Source of the DNA: Limnoperna fortunei
Lineage: Eukaryota > Mollusca > Bivalvia > Mytilida > Modiolidae
Direction: 5' to 3'
Assembly (NCBI GenBank): GCA_944474755.1
Contig: OX104117.1
Span: forward strand, 60,131,522 to 60,195,521
Length of the DNA stretch: 64,000 bases
Both the position numbers and the translations under genes were made by a program. Positions 1 to 10,504 of the stretch are shown here, piece after piece. Below the pieces are notes generated by a model that was not told the origin of the DNA, made no database searches, and saw only the letters and a program-made list of their open reading frames with translations. Within the stretch, counting starts at the first letter, position 1, and every line of letters begins with the position of its first letter.

Positions 1-125
1 CGAATTTCGTAGAAAATGATGCCTGTGAGTTCCATTTATATTTTACTTCTAAATAAAGGGCTGTAATGATAAAATATGCTTTGTCAGGAAGAAAAGATAC
101 TTTAGTTAAAAGAGAGCAACGGTTT

Positions 126-1240
126 TTACGACACTTTACAATAAAATAACATTTTTCTTGTTAATTTCCTCATATGAATTACATAAAATATCGTTGCTGG
201 TGATTGGAAATTGACAAATGATCTATTATCAGTTGCTTTAGTTAACGAAAGGGGGGAATATAACTGTACTGTATGGCTTTGATAAATTAATAAACGAAAT
301 AAGCTGAAAATGTAAAAATAAACTGGCTTAAAGAGAAAATCTAATGATGAATTCGTGATCATTCTTAGATGATAAAGCCCGCAAATTACACAAAATAAAT
401 GGATTACGTGTCTTTCTGTAATAGGATCGCTATTTTACCGCTAGAATATGGGTTATTGTTCCGAATGTCCTATTACGGCTTATATATGGTTAGAGATATT
501 GTCATACTTAGGACCATGAAAATGATTGAGTTAGAATATATAAATACACATTTATGTCTTTATAGTAAGGTTCAAGGTCCGGCACTGTCCGTTGACTATT
601 ACTATAACGATTATTTTCTTGGTGTACATTTACTTATTACAATGGACTGTTGCAGTAAGATCTAATTTTAATCATTGTTTACAAGTATATGTATCTTTCA
701 TTTGTAGACTAATGAAACTAATAGAAGAAATACAAACGTTTCATGTCGTAAGAGCGTTATTACTGTCATACTTGTACACGATTTTTCACTGTTTACTTTA
801 CGTATTTGTCGTGATTTTCTTAGTTTACTTTCGAAAGTGTTCAAAATTTTATTTTTTTGTATTCCCACGACATAAGTGGAACCCCCAAGAGATGATATAT
901 CTTCATTACTTTATTTGTTTGGCCTTTCATCCTTTATGGTTTGAGCGCCATTGCTAAGTCTTACGTTGACAAAAAGTGCATATGGGGTAGTAAAGTTTAT
1001 AAATTTGACGACCTTGTGCTCTAAAAAACTTCAAAAATGGTAACCAAATCAATTTCTTCAACAAAAACAGACAAATCCAAATTTTATTGTTTCGATCAAA
1101 TGCATGTGTTTACATGTTGTTCTACGTGTTATGGCCTTCAGCGTACTAGCAACGTGTAAGGAAATAATTATTAGTATGTATATATATATTTTCATAACTT
1201 GTACTGATATGTACAATTATGTTAAAATGAAACTTTTGTT
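126..1240. other. No recognised feature
   Basis: AT-rich sequence with short open frames (for example 592-957) that show no known motif, no splice-supported exon and no repeat seen elsewhere in the window. Confidence 0.5.
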
Positions 1241-1350
1241 TATTTATTAGGATTTGTACTTTTGTTTCTTTCTTTGATTAAATTGTAATTGATTCTGCCT
1301 CTAACGGGCACCTTTAATTGGTAAATAAAAATCTGTTCTGTTCTGTTCTG
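1240..1350 (+). mobile_element. LINE 3' end with TTCTG repeat tail
   Basis: AACGGGCACCTTTAATTGG, TAAATAAAAATCTG, then TTCTG repeats (about four). The form (short conserved 3' trailer plus a 5-bp repeat tail) is that of CR1/L2-like LINE 3' ends. No coding part is attached. Confidence 0.5.
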
Positions 1351-1399
1351 TACTGGTCTAATAAATTGACAGCCCATTTGATTCTTGCTAGATAGCTTT

Positions 1400-1465
1400 T
1401 GTTTGTTTGGTTAAATGGAGTTTTCACTCCCTTCAGAGCTTTTACAGCTATATCGTGGCGTTTTT
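1400..1465 (-). mobile_element. SINE-T tail fragment
   Basis: A minus-strand tail piece: GTTTGTTTGGTTAAATGGAG, CACTCCCTTCAGAGC and TTACAGCTATATCGTGGCG. The rest is missing. Confidence 0.5.
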
Positions 1466-2834
1466 ATTGTATTTACATTAAAAAAAAATTATTGTTAATA
1501 TTCGTAAATTTACAATTAAAAGAACTATAATAGTAGTGTCACTCTGCGTGTGCCAATAATAAAAAGAACAGAACAAAATAAGTCGAGGAAGTTTTAGTCC
1601 CGAATTTCTTGTGCGTTTTAAAAAAAATATCATAATACTCTTTTATTGCATATAAAACCAAATGGTTTATTGCAATACATACATAAGAAAATAGCCATGT
1701 ATATATAATTTTGTCATATATTAAAAACAAAACACTATATTTTTGAACTTATACTATAAATGTTAATTTTCTTTTTCAAATGTGAAGTTTTGGACACAAA
1801 TATGTGAAAAGTTTACTTTATTTTAGTCCAGGCATATGTGGCAAACTTTAAATTATTGCCTGGCACGTGATCATCAGCAGGTTCATGATTTGCTGTTATA
1901 CCCGGAAGAATTATTGTAATAAGGGAAAATTCTTCCTATTAAAGTGTGTTCACAGGCACACTACGCATGCGCATGAAGGGCAAAGGTAAACATATCGACG
2001 CGCTAACATGAAAATAACAGGAAACTAAACCTAGAGTTTTCAAGTGCCATAAAAATAATTAGTATACTTGCTGTTAATAGAAATAAGAGAGTCATAAAAG
2101 TCCCAATATACATGTATATTGAAATGTACATGTGCGATAGTATAACAATATTCTTCCAGCGTTGTTTCTACAAATCTAGTTAAAGCGAGTTGAACCTGAC
2201 CTTATCTTGCATTAATTGTAGGACGGACGAAATGTGAGACACATAAGGACGAATAAAACATTGGATGATATTACTAGATTACTGAACATAAAGAACAACG
2301 TGTATTTATATGTCTTGAAAGTATATCACCTTCATTAAAACGAAACTTTCAAGTCCTACAATACACAGGGCAAAAAGTGCAAAAAATGAGTGATATTTTA
2401 GATGTTCACATACCTTCATTTTATTTATTATATGACTGATCATGTTCTACAAAACAGATCGACATTTCAATGAAAATAAAAGTAACTGTATTTTATTTCA
2501 AAAATAACACTAATAATTGTTTTTATCATGCATTAAAATGCAGTTTTAATTAGTCATCTAGTTTTAAACAATCAAAGGACACAACTTACTGAGTAAAATT
2601 ACCTTTATTTTAAACAACGATTTCATGCAAAGGTTTCAAATAAATATTTCGTATCTTTTATACTCTGCACTGAAAGCGCCATGTTGGAATGTCATTCTAG
2701 ATCAAAAAGCATCAAAACAAGTGCCTTGTTTGACTATGGTAATGTAGTAATATAAAGACTCATATGAGCAAGTCTTACGCACTGCTGAGTACTGATAATG
2801 GTTTACAAGGCTAGAAAAACAGAAGTACAGAAGA

Positions 2835-3200
2835 CAAACAGCGCCCCAAAGTAGCAGATAGGGGAGGTCCTCTTATAAAGGGTTGTCAGGTTATAATACC
2901 CAAGGCCTGCATGCTAACCATAGCTGGCACCGTGTTTGGAGAGTGCCAATCTTCTTGCATGATAAAGAACATTTAAAAAGTTTTCGAAAATTGAAAAGGC
3001 GCATTTTAGTTATAAATTTTTAGCCCCATCGGTTATGCCTAGCCCGAGAATCCTCTGCCGTCCAACGCTTTCTTCTTCTTTTTTTTTTGCGTGGGACAAA
3101 AAAAAGAAGATAAAAGCGTTTGACGGCAGAGGATTCTCGGACTACGGTTACGCCATAATTTCCAGTAGCACTTAAAAAATGCAACACGAAACACAAAACC
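2835..3200 (+). mobile_element. SINE-G copy split by a hairpin MITE
   Basis: A plus-strand copy: GGGTTGTCAGGTTATAATACC, CACCGTGTTTGGAGAGTGCC, CTTGCATGATAAAGAAC on the left of the MITE at 3040-3144, and ATAATTTCCAGTAGCAC on its right. In the intact copy at 27683 the two parts are close together, which supports the insertion of the MITE into this retroposon. Confidence 0.75.
3040..3144. mobile_element. Hairpin MITE with 10-bp target duplication
   Basis: A 105-bp foldback element. The left arm starts TAGCCCGAGAATCCTCTGCC and the right arm ends GGCAGAGGATTCTCGGACTA; the arms continue inward through AACGCTTT and a T-rich/A-rich pair. The flanks CGGTTATGCC (3030-3039) and CGGTTACGCC (3145-3154) differ at one base. 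A 9-10 bp duplication with long inverted repeats is what Mutator-like elements leave, but this assignment is inference. It is nested in a SINE-G copy. Confidence 0.78.
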
Positions 3201-3214
3201 GAAAAACACACAAA

Positions 3215-3275
3215 TAGGAAGTTATTAACCCGAATCCATAAAAACCATGAGTGCAGTAGGTTCTCCGGACATTAA
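3215..3275 (+). repeat. Dispersed repeat fragment, copy 1
   Basis: TTAACCCGAATCCATAAAAA, CCATGAGTGCAGTAGG and TTCTCCGGAC match a second fragment at 19396-19446. Confidence 0.5.
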
Positions 3276-3454
3276 CAATCATTACCTATTTCTCTAAGTG
3301 ACATATTATACGCAAAAGCTTTAAATAACAATATTTTTACCTAATTTTACATTATTTGTTTAACACGCATTCCATATATTAATTGTAGATGTTCAAACGA
3401 GTTTCGGCACCCCCAAAAATGTATGTGTCAAAGTTGACCAAGATGGTGGCTATA

Positions 3455-3605
3455 TCGATTGATTGATTGGTTGTTTACACAACGTGCACCGAGCAGTATA
3501 TAAATATACACACGACGACAACAAGCAAACAAACAATAAAAAAATAGGGTGATGGGATACGATTTTTACTGCCACTGAGATAGTATAGCATATCTTTTCG
3601 AAATT
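3455..3605 (-). mobile_element. SINE-G 3' fragment
   Basis: A minus-strand 3' end: GATTGATTGATTGGTTG tail complement, GTGCACCGAGCAGTATATAA, AATAGGGTGATGGGATACG and TTTTTACTGCCACTGAG, in the same order as the 7921-8438 copy. Confidence 0.65.
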
Positions 3606-4462
3606 CGGGGTAGAGTGGAGCGGCATCATTACCTATACATTATATTATACAATTGAGCTAAACTAAAATGTATCTTAAAAACATCGTGAAGCTTTGGCTA
3701 TAAACAACATACCGGTTCAGCCATCTTGAATTTTATGTGCATGTATACCACGAACAACCATGTAAATTGAACATAAGCTTATTCGTGTAACATGACATGT
3801 AGACAAGTGATATCTGTGAAAAAGTTGATTCTTAAACAATGTTTCGGATTAAATCTATATGAGCAACAGCTTTACATCAAAAACAAGCGAAATTCGATCT
3901 TTAAGCTTAATTAAAATGAAGTCGTCGGATAAAATACAGTTCAAATATATAGCAGAGGTTGACATACGGAAATCAAGAAAATCCTCATGTGTGTGAAGCA
4001 TTATATTTAAACAAAATTTCTCCACACTAGTGTTCAGAAATCCGTCTTATTTCAGAAAACTTTCAGCTGTTTTAAAACTGGCTTACTTTGTGTATTTATA
4101 AACTGTTCACACTGTTTTGTCAATGGAACAAAAATACAATACACCATTTTGCTCCATATTCTCCGTTTGCTGCGGAAGAAAACATTTCTATTCAATCGCA
4201 AATACAGCCCCCCAGTTTGATCACAATAAATATAGATATAACAAAAAAATTGCTGTTATATTATAATCATGCCGGTGTCTTACACTTATACACTTTTTAT
4301 GTAATATTTACAGTGAGTTGTTACTCAATAACTTCTTTGAGATATTGAAATATATAGACTCTTTATATGATATTTTGAACTGCATGTATTGTGTATTTAC
4401 ACGATCCCAGTTGACTTATATTATTCCATCTCCCAATGAAGAATATCTTAAACATTTAGAGT

Positions 4463-4515
4463 TAAACGACACTGATGAGTCTTAAGTAGACGAACGCGCG
4501 TCTGGCGTAATGAAT
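4463..4515 (+). ncRNA. Decayed hammerhead ribozyme motif
   Basis: The sequence holds CTGATGAG (4472-4479), a 4-bp stem II with a 5-base loop (GTCT TAAGT AGAC, 4479-4491), GAA (4492-4494), a self-complementary CGCGCG stem III (4495-4500) and the cleavage site GTC before TGGCG. Stem I can form with one mismatch (AACGACA with TGGCGT). Canonical hammerheads have GAAA; here one A is missing, so activity is doubtful. Family knowledge: type I hammerheads with a very short stem III occur in small retroelements of mussels and other animals, where they act as dimers. Confidence 0.75.
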
Positions 4516-4918
4516 TTGTCACCTTGATAATTTTGATTACATCTTGTTGGAATATTTGAGCAAAGCCAAGTAACAGCACGGCACGTCCGCTGGTGGCGGA
4601 ATGGGAAGCAACTATAAAAACGTTTTGGGTTCAGTTGAAGTGAGAAAGTTTAAGATCAATATGTTATGATTGTTTACGTTATTTATTTATATTGACACTC
4701 AATGACTAAGGCCATTCTTTGGTCAGTCTGTGTCTAAATTTTTGACAAGAAACACCGTCATTTGTATCGTTGCATTATCTTCTAGACTCGTATATTATTA
4801 TTTTTTGTTTATGCTGTATTGTCATGTTTGTCGGTCCGATACTAAATATAAGTGTACTGGTTTAGCAGCTTTCTTTAGACTCTTTATATATACGGTTTAC
4901 AAGTTTTTCGTTAATGCC

Positions 4919-5032
<114 letters not shown>

Positions 5033-5049
5033 CATTTGTGATATTTAAA

Positions 5050-5300
5050 ATTGAGCAGGTAAGTCCACTGGACATCCTCCCAACTCAAAGGTTCCGAGTT
5101 CGCACTCTTTCCATTATTACCCTCTGACATTTCACATTTACATTTGTCGGGTTAAAGTGTTGCCATCTGTATACAGTTAGCCTAAACTTTTTTCTCGACC
5201 CGACATTACCCGAGAAAACTTATGAAAACCGCGATTATCTACTCCGAACCCTGAGGGGCTTTTTTCCTTTGGGGTGAGATCATTTAAGATAAACAACCAT
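5050..5300 (+). other. Possible further SINE-like sequence
   Basis: AAGTCCACTGGACATCC and AAGGTTCCGAGTTCGCACTC resemble degenerate box A and box B at tRNA-like spacing. A body follows with TGTCGGGTTAAAGTG and CTGAGGGGCTTTTTTCC. No second copy was found in the window, so this rests on the tRNA-like words only. Confidence 0.3.
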
Positions 5301-6512
5301 TGCATAAGTTAATCCGAAGACAGCAGCTATAAGTGATTTAATACGTTTTAGACAGTTTATGTGCAAACAACACGTACATGTATTTGTACTTGAAGTGCTC
5401 ATTGATTTAAACAATTAAATCCCAGAGAAGTGAAATTGCACACAAACAGGAAGCTAATCCATAAGTTATGATTTACATTCTTTTCGACAATCAGACATTC
5501 TGAAAATGGAAATATTTTCTGAATATGAACAAATAGTTTAAAGTAAATCCAGAATTACACTGACAATACTTTCAACTGTTATTGGAGAATTTACATTCCT
5601 CATTTATTTTTAAACTGCTGTAACAAACACATGTTCGTTTCTGCAGTCCTGCGGTAATCACCAGCATCGAATTTCGAACAACCAGAACTATTATTCATTA
5701 AATCGTTAATACAGAATTAAAATCCTCTTCAAACAAGAAATTATGCAACAAAACCAATATATCATAACGAATGATGAACCTGAATTACTAAAACCACCAA
5801 ATGGGTCTGTATTTACAGCATTAGACTCTATAGGCAATGCACAAGTCGTGTCATAATGATTTGATTTATTATTACGGTGTATGTTTAATTCCATGAACGA
5901 CATCGTGTTGGTTTACCCATTGTAAAGATGTATTGGACGTAAATGGCTCTACAACTTGAGAATTATTAATAGGCAATACAACATGTCTGTTGACTCAGGG
6001 TTTGGAACTTCCTCTTGATTGTTTACTACGTATCGATTAAGAAATAATTCATGAATACCATACTTTATTGTCGTTTTAACATGGGTGGGCATTATATTCT
6101 TGAATATTTTGCCCCGAGCGATAGCCATGAATTATTTCGATTCTGATTATGACAAATACGATAATCTGTACATTGAAGCGGCATATTAATGTGCATCGGT
6201 GAATGGCGTTCCACGTACCTCCCGTGTGTCATAATGTAGAGTGGTAGAAACATAATTAAATGGCTTGTAAATCGCAGAATTTAGACTTAAAATAACAACT
6301 TAATTAACAGTAACGATGATTATGGTTTAAAAAATTGAGTTTTTCAAATAAAATTTAAACGACTGCAACCAAAACTAACTTGCGCATGTGCGAACTAAAT
6401 TTATTGGAATTTCAACACGGCTTTGTTTACATAGCGAAAGCAGGACGTCATAGAATGACAAGTAACTCCACGAAGGATCAGTTTTTGGGTAAGACAGTGT
6501 TTGACAGCTTAG

Positions 6513-6964
6513 GGTTGGTTGGTTGGTTGGTTGGTGTTTAACGACACTTCCACCAATTTTTCAGCTATATCATGGCGTCCAATGTTTATTGGGGTAAGAA
6601 GGAGTACCCGGAAAAAACCCCGACCTTTGGTAGGATTAACATTGAAGTTGAATGCACCCTTCCCGCAGTGAAATTTACAAATTTAAGCCACTGCACAAAA
6701 CTACTAATAAGAATTGTGATGCCGACAGACAAGACACTGAAGTTCGAATATATCAAGAAAAGATGAACCCAACAAATACATCTCACCCGGAGAAAACTGC
6801 GACTTCGGTCGGAAAATTGGCAATCCTTTTCAATAAAGATTAGAGTCGTTGGAGTCGAGATCACTATGCCTACAGTGAGACTCGTACCCGCAACCTCAGT
6901 GTTGGCAGACCAGGTGATCCATAGCAGACGAACTACCTAAACCACTCGACAACCGAGGCCCTGC
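6513..6964 (-). mobile_element. SINE-T chimera (two overlapping partial copies)
   Basis: A minus-strand SINE region longer than the family. A tail-side part (6513-6670, starting with GGTT repeats and GGTGTTTAACGACAC) is followed by about 110 bp of unrelated sequence. A second part (about 6783-6964) then starts again at the CACCCGGAGAAAACTGCGAC body and runs to the tRNA head complement ACTCGACAACCGAGGCC. It looks like two partial copies joined, or a copy with an internal duplication. The short open frames here are accidental. Confidence 0.75.
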
Positions 6965-7290
6965 ATGACAGGGTTATATTGTACAGATTCACAGATTGAC
7001 TAACGAAATTATTTGGCCAGTGGCGTAACTATAATCACATTATAACCGACATGGCTACCTCGGTTAAATTTAGACTAGCCGGCGAAGATATTTTTAAATG
7101 ACATTTAACGCCACATTCGGTAATTTCTCAGAAATATCGAAGCGACCAGTATTTGGTGAGAGAGAAGCCCAGAAGACCCGGTACGAATCATTTGTGGTAT
7201 AATATAACTTTAGCCTAATTTGGTACGACGTTTTGGAATTGTGAAGATAAAAGATCTACAACGTCTTAATCATTTTGATTTCAATATTGT

Positions 7291-7345
7291 TTGGATCTTG
7301 ATTAGATAAAACGCACGTCTGGCTCAGCGAATTCTATTAACCTTG
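7291..7345 (+). ncRNA. Second, more decayed hammerhead-like motif
   Basis: Aligned to the 4463 motif: stem II ATCT TGATT AGAT (7295-7307), AAAA in place of GAAA, CGCACG as stem III, then GTCTGGC. The CTGATGA box is lost (TGTTTGG). The sequence after the motif also resembles the first copy (GAATT..ACCTTG.TA..GGATTA), so both are relics of the same repeat family. Confidence 0.6.
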
Positions 7346-7920
7346 CTATAATGGATTAACGTTTTGGAAAAAAAATCAGTTTCCCCTATAAACCTGCAAC
7401 ATGATTGACGAAAATAAAACACATTGTTAAATAAAACACAAAATACATGAAATCACGAGCAAATGACAATTCTTTACCAATTATGCAAATGATGTAATAT
7501 TTCGTAGAAATAGATGTGTCAGCAGATCCTGATATGTCGATTTCTAACCGTGCACAAAGAAAGATTTTTCTGATTACACGTCTGCAGCAGCTGATAATTT
7601 TTAAAGAAGTATTGCCCATCCCCGTTCTTAACGCTGACAATAAAACCTTGAACAAATCTTGTAATTTGTAATCAACAAATGCTCATCTTGAAACTTCATG
7701 GTCATTTCATTTTGTGAAATGTACATAACATGTCGTTTACAGGAGATAATTTGTCACTCTCGTGTCCAATTAAACTTTAAAAGGAACATCTTTACCTTCT
7801 TTTACATTTAAAGAATGAATAAATTTGTTTTTTAGAAGCTTTAGACAGAAAAATAACTATTCGGGCCAAGTTTTTTAAGCTTTAAACGCAAAACATTGCT
7901 ATTAAATGCAATAGGTATTG

Positions 7921-8438
7921 CTGATTGATTGATTGATTGATTAATGGTGTTTAACGCCCGAGCAGCAATATTTCAGCTATATTCAGGCGATGAACATGAA
8001 ATGGATGATAAAATGAACATGAAATGATGATGAATGAAAATGGGATGGGACACAAGGAAAAATAGGGGTAACGGATTTTAGATTGCCACTGGCAAATGGG
8101 AGGATGGATAGGGTCGGGCAATTTAGCCTCCTGTAGCGGGATCGAAATCTCTACTCATAGCGAATACTACAGCAGCGTTCTTTAACGTGCGAGGAACGTG
8201 GCATTTTTCCCAACACGGTGCACTAATATGGTTTGCGGTCAGGTTTTCCGTATTATGGCCTGACAACCCCAGCTTGCCGGGGGTACCCCATTCAACCACC
8301 TGGGGCACACATCCCAGTCGGTCTTTAGGCAAACCGACCTGACACGCCGGTCAGGGTACTGGGCGCTATTTAGTCGCCTTTTACGACAAGCTAGCGCGAC
8401 TGCGGTCTATTCTTTTAACCACCCGGATCCCGCACGGG
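7921..8438 (-). mobile_element. SINE-G retroposon, full length with 13-bp target duplication
   Basis: About 518 bp on the minus strand. On its own strand it starts near GTGCGGGATCCGGGTGGTT, passes CTGGGGTTGTCAGGCCATAA, ACGGAAAACCTGACCG and GCCAGTGGCAATCTAAAAT, and ends CTGAATATAGCTGAAATATT, GCGTTAAACACC and a (CAAT)n tail. The 13-bp GCAATAGGTATTG at 7908-7920 recurs at 8439-8451. Its tail matches that of SINE-T, so the same LINE partner is likely. It is inserted in the left palindrome array of a MITE-like element (7859-9104). Whether its 5' head derives from a tRNA or another Pol III gene is not clear to me. Confidence 0.88.
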
Positions 8439-8451
8439 GCAATAGGTATTG

Positions 8452-8575
8452 CAATTAAATGTAATACTTTATGTTGCGACGCAAAATTATTGCGATTAAA
8501 CGCAATACTTTGCGTTTACTTTGCGTTTAAACGCAAAAACTAATTGTGATTAAACGCAAAAGTATTCCATAATGG
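8452..8575 (+). repeat. Left array of TTGCGTTTAAACGCAA-type palindromes (part)
   Basis: TTGCGATTAAACGCAATA, TTTGCGTTTAAACGCAAA and TTGTGATTAAACGCAAAA are seen here. The array continues to the left of the SINE-G at 7880-7920 (TTTAAACGCAAAAC and ATTAAATGCAATAGG). Confidence 0.78.
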
Positions 8576-8833
8576 GTTGTGATATGATAAAAGGAGGTGA
8601 TAAAGAGTGCGCGTCAAAAAAAAACAGAATTGCCATTGTCATATAAAACAAATATAAATAGCATCATATATCAAATACTTAATAATACAGTTATTTTTTT
8701 AACGCTGTAGTACATACCCTATATAACACCAATGTCTCTTGTATAGCACCTTGACTTTAATACTTAAAACATTACACTTTGTTCATTTCATATCACGAAC
8801 GCTTTGATCATATCACACCACCATTACGCAATA

Positions 8834-9075
8834 ATGATTGCGTTTAAACGCAATAAGATTTTGCGTTTAATCACACAAATTATTGCGTTTATTCGCGAAC
8901 TTTTGCATTTAATCGCGAAAACTTTTGATTTTATCGCAATAAGTTTTGAGTTTAAACGCAATGTTTTGTGTTTAATTTCAATAACTTTTGCCTTTTAACA
9001 TTTAATCGCAATGTTTTGCGTTTAATCGCAAAGTATTGCGTTTACTCGCAATAATTATTCCATTTAAGCGAAATA
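8834..9075 (+). repeat. Right array of TTGCGTTTAAACGCAA-type palindromes
   Basis: About ten degenerate units at about 22-bp steps, for example ATTGCGTTTAAACGCAATA, TTGCGTTTATTCGCGAA, TTGAGTTTAAACGCAA and TTGCGTTTAATCGCAA. The complementary left array is at 7880-7920 and 8452-8575, interrupted by SINE-G. Confidence 0.8.
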
Positions 9076-10087
9076 AGAAAAAATTCCAACAAAGTGGCCC
9101 GAATTAGCTTCCATAGTAACCAATTTTAGCACAAAAATATAAATACAAAAATAAATGACAAATATTCTTTTTCAATATAAATTATTAACAAAGTGGCCAT
9201 CTTATTTACATGTAACTTACATAAAGGAGTTGGAAGGCTTCAGTCAACTGAAAATGTGGCACAAAAGACCAATTATCAATGATTTCTTTGTTCAGAAAAC
9301 TAACGTATTACTCGAACTAAACATTTCAAATTCGTAAGTATTTTACCTAATCGAGGTTTTTTTTTAAGTTTCACGATGCCCGTAGACAGATTCAGCAGAC
9401 CTTTTTTTAAATTTCAGATACTTCTGTTTTTAAATATCTTTTGCTTTCGTTGTTTTTTGCCGTACAATATATTTAGGTTTAGAATCTTGCTACGATATAC
9501 ACTTCGTAATTTTAAAAATGAGCTTGACGATCTAACCAGCTGAAGTTATCAGCATTACAGTCGATTGACACACAATCGTTTTCCTGAGAAAGAAATAAAT
9601 CCTTGCTTATCGACACGAAAACAATTTCGCCAAAGAACAAAAACAATTTATTTTTCCACTAAATATATTCAATATTCTAAAATTTTCGAAAAAAGAAAAA
9701 AAAATAGAAGTACTGCATCGTGTATTCAAAGCACAAAGTCTGTCTAAATTTTCACGTAAATAGGACGTGTGATAATATATCTTTACGGAAATTATTCGTT
9801 TCTTTCTTTTTATAATTCAAGAAGAAACAGTTTGATCAAATGACAAACGTCTCTCAATAAGAAACGAAGGGCAATTACCGTGTACTCTTATCAGCTTGAT
9901 TATAAAAGAAATGAATAAGTGACGTTATACATACACTAATGAAAGAACTTGTCATCAATCAAATTATATTGTTTCTCAATATTTATTCTATCACGCATTC
10001 TTGATAGCTGAACGAATTCAATTCTAAAGCAAAAGTGCAAAATAGTGTATGTTTCAGAAATTTAATATCATAATTCATTTTGGGACA

Positions 10088-10330
10088 GATTGGTTAGGGT
10101 AGTTTGTCTACTATTAATCACGTGGTCTGTCAACGCTGAGGTGTCGGGTTCGAGTCTCACTACTGGGAGGGCGCACTGGATTCTATTCGTTATTGACAAG
10201 GATTGCCAGTTTTTCTACCGAAGGTCGGTTTTTTTGCTTGGGTACCCAGGCATCTTCCCCCAATACAAACTGGACCAAATGATATAGCTGAAAATTTCTG
10301 GATATGGCGTTAAACACCATTAAAACAAAC
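10088..10330 (+). mobile_element. SINE-T copy
   Basis: A plus-strand copy, slightly shortened at the 5' end (starts around TTGGTTAGGGTAGTTTG). It keeps box B (GTCGGGTTCGAGTC), the GCCAGTTTTTCTACCGAAGG body and the tail ATATGGCGTTAAACACC followed by an AAAC-rich run. Confidence 0.85.
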
Positions 10331-10391
10331 ATATTTGGTACAGCAAAGGAGGTAAGAATTCTTAGGGTCGGAATATTACAGGATTGAACGC

Positions 10392-10500
10392 TTATTTTCG
10401 GTAATTCATCGATGAGGTCGACTCACTCACAAACAAATAAACGTCCGAATGCCGTTTATGATAAGTTTGTGAGTCATACATCGATGAATTACGAAAATAA
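10392..10500. mobile_element. Hairpin element, ACTCACTCACAAAC core
   Basis: An inverted repeat with arms of about 50 bp: TTATTTTCGGTAATTCATCG ... and its complement CGATGAATTACGAAAATAA. The inner part GACTCACTCACAAACAAATAA leads to a short centre (GTCCGAATGCC). The same inner part is present in the hairpin at 39098-39260, whose outer arms are different. Confidence 0.75.
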
Positions 10501-10504
10501 ATCA

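Larger units (their letters stand above)
7859..9104. mobile_element. MITE-like element with subterminal palindrome arrays (TTGCG type), split by SINE-G
   Basis: The termini ATTCGGGCCA (7859-7868) and its complement TGGCCCGAAT (9095-9104) bound a region that would be about 715 bp without the SINE-G insertion and its target duplication. Subterminal arrays of TTGCGTTTAAACGCAA-like palindromes lie at 7880-7920 plus 8452-8575 and at 8834-9075, with an AT-rich middle. Size and plan match the element at 28134, although the repeated motif differs. No target duplication is clear, so exact ends are uncertain. Confidence 0.65.

Noticed and set aside
6572..6864. Several 60-90-codon frames on both strands
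   Set aside because: They are within the SINE-T chimera at 6513-6964.
8585..8605. AAAGGAGGTGATAAA, resembling a bacterial ribosome binding site
   Set aside because: It lies inside a eukaryotic MITE-like element, with no following gene.
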